64,000 nucleotides of DNA from Amphiura filiformis (lineage: Eukaryota > Echinodermata > Ophiuroidea > Amphilepidida > Amphiuridae), in assembly GCF_039555335.1 (NCBI RefSeq), contig NC_092628.1:77130713-77194712 (forward strand), read 5' to 3'. Shown here in pieces: positions 47,483-58,100 of the stretch. The translations under genes and the position numbers were made by a program. Below the pieces are notes generated by a model that ran no database searches, had not been told where the DNA came from, and was given only the letters and a program-made list of their open reading frames with translations. How positions within the stretch are numbered: position 1 is the first letter of the stretch; every line of letters starts with the position of its first letter.

Positions 47483-47800
47483 GGGGTGGTGCAACGGCGG
47501 TCCCAATATTTTTCTTGCCCCCCCATGTTTGCCCCCCCCACCCTTTTTAGATTTTGTAAATTGTAAATTTCCACCGTTTTGCGGCAATTTTGTAAAACAT
47601 TTGCCGATTTCGCTTCCCCCCCCCCGGAAATTCACCCCCCGCCCTGATGCCCCCTGAAAATATTCTGGGGCAGAGATTTCTAGCCAAAATGGGGGGGGGG
47701 AGGAGCATTTTTTGGCAGGTTTAAAGGGGCGACAAGTGATACTAGCAGGTCGAAGAGGGGAAAGCGATTTTTGACCCAGATGTTGCACCGTTTCAATATT
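47483..47800. mobile_element. Partial Harbinger-like MITE
   Basis: Begins GGGGTGGTGCAA like the element at 62841 and shares its GGGGCGACAAG, GCGATTTTTGACC and GCACCGTTTC phrases and the downstream CGCCCTAGGAACACGTTCAA. The right terminal repeat is not found. Confidence 0.65.
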
Positions 47801-48049
47801 TAGGCCTATACCGTACGCCCTAGGAACACGTTCAAATATAGCAGGCCTACTTTATATTAGACCGCGAAAATGTTTCGTGACTAAATCTTATTAGATAAAG
47901 GTTTGAAAATGTTTTTTGGCATGCCTGAAGGGTACTGAACAAATTTGGCTTGGGCTGCCCTCTTCAAAGTGTCAGGCATTTTTGGTAGGGGTCAATTCAG
48001 GTCAAACAGGGTCAAAATTATAAATTACTCGTGTGGTCAAAAGATTTAA

Positions 48050-48387
48050 AGGGGCATTTCGTGATCCACAGCCTCATCCCCCCCCCCACTTTTCTCCAAA
48101 AAAAATGAGATTTTTATATCACTGGAAACCTCTGGCTACATAATGTTTATGTACAAAATATTTCTTGCAGATTAATTCGTTTAGCAAAGATATCGTGAAA
48201 TTTGAATTTCGTTCTGGTGCACCAGAACGAAATTACAACGTATTGTCTATGGAGCAGTGTAATACACATAATCATGCATAACTCTCAAACGCAATATCGG
48301 AATCAACTGAAATTTTGGGAATATGCTTTTTTCGTGGATATGTACTCACAAATGTCATAAAAAGAGGATGGATCACGAAATACTCCT
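48050..48387. mobile_element. AGGGGCATTTCGTGATCC-family MITE, right TTAA lost
   Basis: AGGGGCATTTCGTGATCC after TTAA at 48046-48049; GGATCACGAAATACTCCT at the right followed by AGCT instead of TTAA. Opposite orientation to the 46986 copy, 0.7 kb away. Confidence 0.85.
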
Positions 48388-48511
48388 AGCTCTGGTCCTA
48401 TACTAAATATGCAACAAGTTTCTGCTCGCAGCGCTCGCATTACGCAGTGGCTCAATAATTTTGGTGAGGGGGCCTAAGTACCCTAGAGCCCCCCCCCCCA
48501 TAATCTGAGGT

Positions 48512-48712
48512 AAAATTCATGATTTTCGGGTAAAATTAATAAATTTTCGGGTAAAATTCATAAATTTTCGGGGTAAAATTCATAAATTTTCGGGTAAAAT
48601 TCATAAATTTTTGGGTAAAATTCATAAATTTTTGGGTCAGATTCATAATTTTAAGGCAAAATTCATAATTTTAGGGTATAATTCAAAATGTAAGGTACAA
48701 TTCATGTAAAAA
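48512..48712. repeat. About 21-bp minisatellite
   Basis: About nine units of TCGGGTAAAATTCATAAATT, most regular from 48525 to 48635 and decaying to both sides. Confidence 0.9.
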
Positions 48713-48759
48713 TGAACGCACCCACCCCCTTCAGCGTTTCGCACCTCGGAGGAGGCCAA

Positions 48760-50312
48760 AAATTTTGGGCCCCCCCAATATTCAAAATCTTCCGGAGCCT
48801 CTGTTACGGTATATGATACCCCCAAAATGTGCAAAGGGGGGTGGCAAAAATATTGGCACGTCATATATAGACCCACGGGCTGGTTTTGTCTTCTTCTTTT
48901 TCAATTTTTTTTTGCTATAAAACGTTTTGGACCTCTTTTTATGGATCTCTGAACTTTTTGACCCTTCTGTTGTGACACGAAACATAATTTCTGTCCCACC
49001 CCTCCATGGCACAATAATCCTATGCATTCTGGTAGAAATACTTCCCCTATATAAGTTCCTAACCCGAACCGAACCCCCCTATACCGTTTAACTTTCGAAC
49101 GAACCCTTTCCATGTTTCGGACTAGAAACGTTACTATAGGCCTATATTTTAGTCTAGTTGGAACCGGGAGCACTAGGGCCTAGCAAATATTTTTTTTAAA
49201 AACCCGTTTTTAAAACGTCCGCGTTTGTTTAAAAAATTCAAAAAAAATCTCCAAGGGTGTTTAACAGGGGGGGTCAAATTTCATAGCCGCAAGTTCTGGT
49301 GCTGTCCCGAAATCACGGGAGTGCCGAATATGGCACGCCTATAAATCCCAGGATTTAGGCAAGCGAGATGAGGAGCAAAAAATAACGCATATTTAGAGTA
49401 AACTTACAATTCAGAAGATAAGATGAATTTACGTGTATATGCCTATGCCATGCTGCAAGGGCTCTGAATTTTATTTTATTGAACTTTCTTTCAATTAAGT
49501 TTCAATCTGTTTCTGAAATTGATGATAGGCTTCTGTACTGAAGAACATTTTCGGGAAAGCCATGTCACAGATTGTTTTGTGTGTTACAGTTATGAAATAG
49601 TTCCTAAATCCCGTCCTCTTGTGTGTCAGCTTTATTTTCTTCAATATATAAGTGCAAACACCGTTGGTTAATTATCCTCTTGTCCGACACGCCTTATAAG
49701 ACAAAATAATGGGGTTTCAGCATTACAAATATACTTGGTATAGATATAAGTATACATGTATTGGCTAAATATTATAATTATATACTGAAAAATAAAATGA
49801 CATAATTTGTTTTCTTTTGCATGTAAGGCATTTTTAATATATTGCACTGGTTTTGTTATTTTACAAAGTTACATTGAAAATGACACACACTTATAAATAA
49901 GTTAAAATAAAACTATGATAAAACTCAATAACATTTATTGAATTAAATAAACGAGTATCCCCAATTTGCTATGCAAGTAACATTTGACATTTAAGGAACC
50001 GATCAATATTTACGCCGGTGGCGACTATATTGGTGGAAGTCTGAACATTTTGTGGGGCCAGTTCCCGCGGCCAGTTGAGAGGGGAAACTGAAATATTTCC
50101 TTGGACTCAAGTACAAATGAGGAAAAAGTTTTAATGAAGAAAATTTGAAAAAAGGGGAACCCGAATATTTTAACGGGCGCAATGGGGAAACGTGAATGTT
50201 GTTGTCGATTTTTAATGTCTCTCATTACCCCGGCATAAAAATTGAACAGTCCCTAATTATGCTAATGATAAATTTATCTTGAGATTAACATCATACAAAT
50301 AACGAAACACTT
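48760..50312. other. Intergenic, no clear feature
   Basis: Starts with CCCCCC-rich sequence at 48765-48845, then ordinary AT-rich DNA. No gene recognised. Confidence 0.45.
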
Positions 50313-50316
50313 TTAA

Positions 50317-50969
50317 GGGCTCGGATAGCAACATTTGCACAGTATTTTTCATGAGAGCATCATCGAATTGCATTCTGAATATACACGAGGAATGTCCTTC
50401 TGATATCAAATAATTTATTTTTTGAAATTCGCGGTATATAATACAAATTTTATGGCAAATTATTAAAATTTCATATTTTTTTGTAATTTTATATTTAACA
50501 GTCCTGGAAGTAAACTTTATAAATCTAATGATATGTATATTTAAAGTGTATGCAGCATGGATGAAAAGCCGACCATCAATTGAAAATTTTGACCTTTGAT
50601 ATTGAAGATACATATTTTTCCCAAAAAAGACCTATACATTTTTTTGGTGTGTGCATGTTTTGGGGGAAAAATCTATATCTATAATACGAAAGGTCCAAAT
50701 TTCATGATGGTGGACGGCTTTTTATATTATCCCAGCTACATAAGTAGGCCTGCATTTCATTAGATTTATACAGTTTACTTCGAGGACTGTTATATTTCAA
50801 ACATATCATTTTTAATCTGCATTTGCCATAAAATTGTGTATTATATCACGAACTTCAAACATTTAAAATTATCTAATATCCTCGTATTCAAAATGCAATT
50901 CTATAGGTCGATTGATGTGCTCTCATCAGGTCCTACAAAAAATACTTGGAAACGTCGCTATCCGAGTCC
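50317..50969. mobile_element. Intact TTAA-flanked foldback element
   Basis: Ends GGGCTCGGATAGC / GCTATCCGAGTCC, TTAA at 50313-50316 and 50970-50973, arms pairing across about 50640 (ATCGAATTGCATTC and its relatives). Same family as the outer element at 7543-10984. Confidence 0.9.
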
Positions 50970-51026
50970 TTAATATAATGGTGAAAATACAAGTCTACAA
51001 TGACCACGCACGTTTTCACAACTTAA

Positions 51027-51724
51027 GGGGTCTCATAGGGACCTTCTTCAGGTTATGACATAGGACACAGTATAATCAGAGAAGATGTAATAAACATCTT
51101 CTCTGAGTATAATGCATGTGTGAGAAATGACGTGGGTCACATGCCAATGATGTCATGTTTATACGAACTTTTATATCTGATAAGATTTTTTGGGAAAATT
51201 AGTAACAAAATGTGTATTTTGCACATTTGTCAATAAAGAGAAATGTCAGAAATAATCGCTGTTGATACACAGTACACAGACAATAACTTTTCACATGGTT
51301 ATGGTTTTAGTTAGTTTCACGATTTACTGTGGAAGTATAGGGTTGAAGTAGGTTAATACTGCACTGGTTTTACATGTACTCACAAATAAGAATCCTTTTT
51401 CACAATGGCATGGTCAAAATTTATGTCTCATGGTCGGCAATTCTTCCCAAGATTATGCAGATTAGATCCGCATTTCGTCAGTTTAAGTCACTCTTCGGGT
51501 GTATTTTGGTTGATACCAAAGTTTACATTCAATAGCCTAGATACAGTAACAAACCAATATATCATTTTCCATAGGCTACAATTTGTCACTTCCAGTGTTG
51601 GATGACAAATCAGTTTATGGGCTCTTAAAACATATATACAAATTATGATGTACTGACCCATGTCATTTCTTAGTGTAGATCATTTCAACAGGGACTAACC
51701 TGAAAAGGGTCGCTATGGGACCCC
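51027..51724. mobile_element. TTAA-flanked MITE
   Basis: 30-bp ends GGGGTCTCATAGGGACCTTC...TTCAGGTTA and a close complement, TTAA at 51023-51026 and 51725-51728. A perfect internal hairpin TCAGAGAAGATGT / ACATCTTCTCTGA sits near 51079-51107. Only 57 bp from the element at 50317. Confidence 0.9.
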
Positions 51725-52126
51725 TTAAGTTCGTCGACATTTGAAACTCGGACCAGAAGGATATGGGACTGCGCTTTTGTGCACGCCTTCCGCATTTTGG
51801 ATTGTGTTTGGTCAGAGTTCCTGAAATATTAGGATCTCTGCACTGATTTGTGCAACAAAATCACCATTTTGGGGTTTTTGTCGTTCAGTTAGTTTTCAAC
51901 TTTTGATAATTCCATGCATTCACTCTTAATATGTTTCACTTTTTATATTCCCTGTATGACGATAATATAACAGACAGAAATTTCAGAGTGCAAATAATTC
52001 TAGGAAAGATAATAGGCATAGGCCTAATGGTTTCTTATTTCTACCTGTAAACATGGTAAAGTGAAATCAGCTTTCAACATGACAATTCTTGAGTATTTAT
52101 GTCCCAGTATGCCCTTAATTGTTGGT

Positions 52127-52427
52127 ATGTGTTTACATTTGATACGCCCTCTGTTGGTCTGTGATCAAAACTGTCAGGCAAAAAACACTATAGTTTACAT
52201 GGAAGAAGTTGATTTTTATTCATTAACTTTGGTTTCAAAGCAAATAATACAAAAATGGTATCAATCTTGTTTATAAATGCATCAAGCTATATACATAATA
52301 TCACACAAAACTTCAAAGGTTTTTAAAAGTTGAGTTTTAAAGAGATTTATGTGGTCTGTCATAAACACTTCTGTGTTATTTTGCCTGACTTGAAACAACA
52401 GAGGGCGGTCTGAATGTAAACATGTGA
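52127..52427. repeat. Foldback element
   Basis: TGTTTACATTTGATACGCCC then TCTGTTG, and TGTCAGGCAAAA, are matched in reverse by TTTTGCCTGAC and CAACAGAGGGCGG...AATGTAAACA. 51729-52126 before it shows nothing. Confidence 0.75.
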
Positions 52428-52757
52428 CATCTATACCGGTATTTCCATCCAGTTAATTACTCCACACACACAAAACAAATTCCAGGTACTTATCAATGCA
52501 AAATAATGAACATGATCTTCATCCGTACCATTGTCTTTTTAAACACATTTCTTGTTTTCAAATTTCAATTATGATTATGATTTTGGCCTATATGAAAAGT
52601 TGAAAAAGCAAGTAATTTCACAGGTGTGTAACTATTTTGTTTTGGTTTGTTTGATCGATTGTATGTTTTTCTGCGAAGTGCTTATTGGTAATTTATAATA
52701 TCGCATTCCCAGTGTTCCAGCTAATTCAGGTCTTACACCACTTTGTGATTCCGATAA

Positions 52758-53160
52758 AAGGAAGTCTCCGGCAATCACAACATTATTTCTTATATGTTAG
52801 AAAAATAATTATCAAGCACGAATCACATGGTTTTAGTTAAAACAAACTCATAGTGACCATAAAAACGAATATAAACATCCGTTTCTCAACACGCGATATT
52901 CAAAATTCCCGGGCGCCGAGTGCAATGACGTCCCAGTAATACAATGAAGGCTGGCGGCAATTGAACACAAATAACCATTACGTCATTGCACTTAGACAAT
53001 TTCGGCGCGGGAATTTTGAATATCGCGTGTTGAGAGCCGACTGTTTTTATTCGTTTTTATGGTCAATTTGAGTTTGTTTTAAATAAAACAATGTGATTCG
53101 TGCTTAATAATTATTTTTCTAACATATAAGGCATAATGTTATGATTGCCGGAGTCCCCCT
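52758..53160. mobile_element. Palindromic MITE, TTAA-type
   Basis: GTCTCCGGCAATCACAACAT / ATGTTATGATTGCCGGAGTC ends and TCAACACGCGATATTCAAAA inner arms pair throughout. Right flank TTAA (53161-53164), left flank ATAA, probably a mutated TTAA. Confidence 0.8.
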
Positions 53161-53164
53161 TTAA

Positions 53165-54123
53165 TGTTAAAAATAGCCTATATTGAGGAATACATCGAGA
53201 GAGAGTTTTAAACTTAATAAGATAAACAAAAACATTTTACAACAAAACACAGAAACAAATAAGAATTTCTAGACTTAATTATATAAAAATATATCGTACA
53301 AAAAACATAAGGCCGAATAAAATAAATAAACATGTTTCACGTCCCCTCCCGCTTCCTTTTTCGAGGTTTCTTCAGTTATATATAGGCCTACTTTTATTTT
53401 TTGAAATTCAGTTATAACTTTTCAAAAAATGCGTCTAGGAACTTGAGATGCTTTCTATAGCCTTGCTAACATACAAGAAACACTTTGGGAAGGTTTTGAG
53501 ATCATTAGAGAGAGCTTATACCTTTCAGAACAACAAAATAAAAAATGGCCGCCTCCTCTTTCCAGGTATTATTTCAATATGTCACGGCTCTAAGTGTGGC
53601 TTTTAGTTTTACACAGATTTTGCGATAAAAAATAAATAAATAAAAAGCCACCCTTCCTCTTTTTTTCAAAAACCCGGACGTGAAATATGTTTTTTTATTT
53701 TACTTGACCTAATCATTGCCTTTACATGTGACCACAGGTCACTTCATACAAAGATCCTTATTCAGGATCTTTGCTTCGTGTTTGTCTTGACCATGGACCG
53801 GACCCCGGGACCGGACCATGGAGGCCCTTGGTCGGATCGGAGATTCAGTTGATTCAGGTACGTTCAGGTCACAGATTTGTTTTTAACAAACAGAGTAACT
53901 TAAGTTGTAGCTGGGACTATAATAGCGCATGACACCTTATGCAAGAAAATACAAGAATTTCTTTGACAATGGAAGGTATCGTTCAATTGTGTAGAAAATT
54001 CAACGAATTTGTTGATAATAAAAACCGGCCCGTTTTCATATACAAAGGTTCATTTATGTACCGTGTACAAAGATTTAGCAACGTTACATCTATAGCATAT
54101 TTAGTGTCTATTTAGTATTTGGC
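53165..54123. other. Flank 3' of SLC34 gene B
   Basis: No gene. Contains the poly(A) candidate and, at about 53792-53821, CCATGGACCGGACCCCGGGA...CCATGG, a GC-rich near-palindrome built from GGACCGGAC repeats. Confidence 0.45.
53694..53699 (-). terminator. Possible SLC34 gene B poly(A) signal
   Basis: AATAAA on the minus strand about 425 bp past the stop codon, at the right edge of an imperfect inverted repeat (about 53331-53700, ends ACATGTTTCACGTCC and GGACGTGAAATATGT). Confidence 0.25.
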
Positions 54124-55130
54124 CTATAAGGCAACAACATGATTTGATATGACCGAACCATTTGGCATATGAGATGAGCTGGATATCGCTGTGGCCGATT
54201 CATCACCAGCATTATAATGGACTGCCGTCAATTCTGGAGCTCCTGTATTAGCATTATTGCCATTATACATTGTAGGCATGTGATCACTTACCGGCATTTT
54301 TTCCTCATTTTTACGACAAGGACAACAACTTCCTATTTTGTCACGTACTTTTGAAATCAATCGATCGAGAGGATCAAGAGAACGAAATGGTTCTGGAAGA
54401 AATTCCCAATTTTTCAATTTTTCTGGAAGAGCGGATGGTCTTTTTCTTTGTAAAATGTTTACTATTGCAACAAACATCATCAAGATCACAAGAGGAATCC
54501 CAACAGCAGCCAAAGCCCAAACACTAAGCATTGACAACCCAAAAACAAGCAATGGCAATGCAAAGAACATCATGATCAGATAAAAGATTGCAAACCAACG
54601 GTACTTGGCTGTTGTGTTACCAAGACATTTTGCCGCGTAAATGGGACATTTTCTCATGAATGGGATTGGGTACCATAACAGAATGCCACTGATATTGAAG
54701 AACAAGTGGCATAGAGCAATTTGGATACTGTTATGGAGTTTGTCTCCAGAACTAGCCAGTGCAGCCAGCATTCCCGTGGCAGTGGTACCGATATTCGAAC
54801 CCAGAGTGAGTGGGAACATTCTTTCTAACGTAACAACACCTAAACCAACTAAGGGTGTCAGAGCTGATGTGAAAACTGAACTACTTTGGACAAGGAATGT
54901 AATTCCAGCACCAACAAGCATGACAAAGTAACCAGTGAAGTACCGTAAAGGACCTGGAAATTCGGCATTAATGGTTTTCTTGATTATTCCTGCCATGCGT
55001 CCTTTTAGTAAAGAGTTGAGGAGCTTCACCATGCCAATGAGACATGCACAAAGCATGACGAGAGCGATGATGAGGATAATTGCACCGACGGCTCTTTCGG
55101 AAAGTCCTGTATTGGCAAATAAGTAGCTGC
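54124..55130 (-). CDS. SLC34A: SLC34 gene B exon 6 (second repeat and C-terminus)
   Basis: Residues about 492-826. Contains [73 protein letters not shown] and [16 protein letters not shown]. The tail has SCCPCRK and ends HVVAL. Confidence 0.96.
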
Positions 55131-58100
55131 CTGTTGAATATAAAGAAGAGCACAGACATGTATTAATGTGTGTCGAAGTTGACGCGAAGATCTTCAAATG
55201 CACATGACGTTGCGTTGGTCTCGCAACCCAAAATTGTCTTTTCTCTGTGATTTGTGAATAAATAAGGTTATTATTGTCTTCGAATGGTACTACGACCATT
55301 GATACAAATGTATTAATTAAGTTCAACATATGTCAACACGTTTTCAGAGGGAAGTACGTATCGTAGAATGATTCTGATATTTTGATCTTGATCTTGATCT
55401 CTGAAACATGATAGTACTGAACATGTGTATATATATATATACGTACATCTTTCGGTGCCGACTTCTTTTATCTCGGTAACAGGGGCAGCAGTAGTCCACG
55501 TCCAGGCCGAATGGGAAGCATTGACGACAACTGGAACCTTCTCTTTCTCACACCAGATTTTGAGAAGATGGGCTTCGCTTGCATCAATGTCACCAGTTGC
55601 GATCTTGCCGACTACCTTGCTATCAATCTGCATGGAGAAAACAAACATTAATAGGCTATAAAGTATAACCTCATCATGGAGCAGTAAATTGACAGTGTGT
55701 TATCCATATAAATATTATTCATCATGATCAGATCAGTGTGATGATCAATCATGGCATATGCCGAACTCCATGCCAAGAATACGTTAATATTACATTACAA
55801 TGTTGTTATTCACCGTAGAAGTAGTGATGTAACAGAATTAATAATACCAAACAACTTTTGAGTGTATCGGCCTGCACTAGACGTACGCTGTAACTCTGCA
55901 TCACACCATTGATTATCAAATGATAAACATAAAGACCATGAAGACCTGGATCGTAATTATATGGACATTTCACATTATGTACGTTTCACTCGCACAGACT
56001 GCCTGTACGATTAGTGTCTTTGAAAAGAGCGGTATTGTATTCAATATATGATTGCACACATACACAGACATGACAGGTGATAAGTGCAGCCTACTTATAA
56101 CGCAGGTCAATACATTCAAAAGTTTTCACCTATTGCTGTGGTAATTAATTCTGTTACATCACTATTTCTACGGCGAATAGTCTCTGTCAGTAGTCTCTTT
56201 ACCTGTACGATCTTTTTGGAGAAAGGTTTGGTAAGTTTCTTAAGAAGTTCCACTTTAACTTCATCGCCGTGAGTATGAATATTGAAGCTATCCACGATTT
56301 TTTTACTCAAATGATAGAGATACGATGTCATGGCTTCCAAAGGAAGGAGTACAAACACAGACAACCAGTTGAACATGTCATGGATGGTAGCACCACCGAA
56401 GGCACGTCGGAATTCATTGCGGTTACCAGACTGAGCGAGGGATACGATGGTGTTAGTTACGGATGTACCAATGTTTGCACCCATGATGATGAAGATGGAC
56501 GGAGGTACAGGTAGAACTGGTAACAAAATAGGTACAAACTATATTAGATAACAATTATTTCGTAAGTCATAAAGATCATCACAAAATGCATTAATAGTTG
56601 TACGGTATTCGATGATCAAGGTTATTTCCAGACTTCTCTGGTATATCTTCATTCATATATATCATCTCTATAGTTTCGAGTAAAGATGAAAACGTTAATC
56701 AGGGTACCGATTTTTATTGAAAAAAAACGAATAGTCTATAGGTCATTACTTACTTCCAGCTCCTACCACTGATACAACGATTGATGTCGAGGTACTGGAA
56801 CTCTGCACAAGAACAGTTGCCAAGATGCCAATCATAAGACCACAGACGGGGTTCTGAAGAAGAACGCTGTCTTTGAAGACTTCACCAGCTTCTTTGCCTC
56901 CAAGTAGTCGGAAGGCTGAGCTCATCAGGTCCAAGGAGCAGATGAACAGGTAAAGCAGAAGGATGATCATAACAGGTTTTAAGAACCAGTCAACGACGAC
57001 TCGCTTCACTTTCTCTAAGGTACTTAATTCTGAAATAAGACAATACAAGCAGAATGTAAAATATTAATTGCATGCCTTGACAAAAAAAAACCCGAAACAT
57101 TTTAAGTGTGACCAATACCCCAATTGACCAAACAAAAGGGAGCAGTCGCTTACACATGCCTTTCTTTTATGTCCTGAGTTTAAGCGACAAGACGCTATTG
57201 ATGCAGTAATCAAGCTCAATCAGACGTTCGCGTTGAAGTAAAACTGAGCAAGAAATCGAATCGATTGTGTACAGTTGCCGTTAAAGTTGAAGTAAATTTT
57301 CAAACCTCATTTTGCAAACTCTATTTTGTGGTACCTAGCATGCAGTGTCAGGTTTAATTGTCAGGGAGGTGGGAATAAAAAATCAAAGTATTCCTTAAAA
57401 TCAAAGTATTCCCTTTTGACAGTGGCAATTTCAGATCGAGTTTGTATGTAGTGCATTACTGTGAGACAATGTTATCATGAATACCATTAATTTTAATTAT
57501 ACGCTACTTCCGGCGCGGTGAACATTGTAGGGCCCATTTTGAAGACTTAGTCTATTATACAGACTTGACATTTAGTGTGGAATATTTTTTCGAAAAATAT
57601 CACGACTGGTCTGGAAGGGGTCTGCATAACGGGTGTGTCGGGATATGGTGTAAAATAATTGTTTGAAAGAAAATGTGCTTTCCATGAGTTTACATCATGG
57701 TGCTCATAATGTAGCGAATCTGCCTAAAATGGCGGATTTAGGGAGGCTGAATTTGAGCTTTGTGGGGGACACAATTTCGGACTTTATACAACATTGTTCT
57801 GTTATTATCAAATTTATAGGGGTTTGAGGTGATATTTCCTAAACTTCATCAGCAATTGGCATTCATCACAGCTGAAATACACTTGCAATGTACCAATTTT
57901 TTGAACATGGGAGGAGCTTAAAATATGGCTTTTAAAAGTGGTACGTACTCTTGAAACTTTGATGGCCTCCCTGAGGTCAAATGTTATAAACTTAAGGTAC
58001 AAAACAACTGCGCGGATTCTTGGTTGTCCAATGAACTCACGCTGTTTCTTTGTGTAAAGTAAGTTTATAACATTTGGCCCCGGGGGCCATTAAAAATTTC

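Larger units (their letters stand above)
55131..56753 (-). other. SLC34 gene B introns 5, 4 and 3
   Basis: Introns of 316, 575 and 237 bp around exons 5 and 4. No mobile element seen, unlike gene A introns 3-5, each of which holds one or more. Confidence 0.6.

Noticed and set aside
47402..47788. 128-codon minus-strand ORF
   Set aside because: Lies in the G/C-run rich Harbinger-like remnant; composition is low complexity (GGG/CCC runs).
48512..48712. CRISPR-like regular repeats
   Set aside because: Head-to-tail minisatellite with no spacers, in an animal genome.
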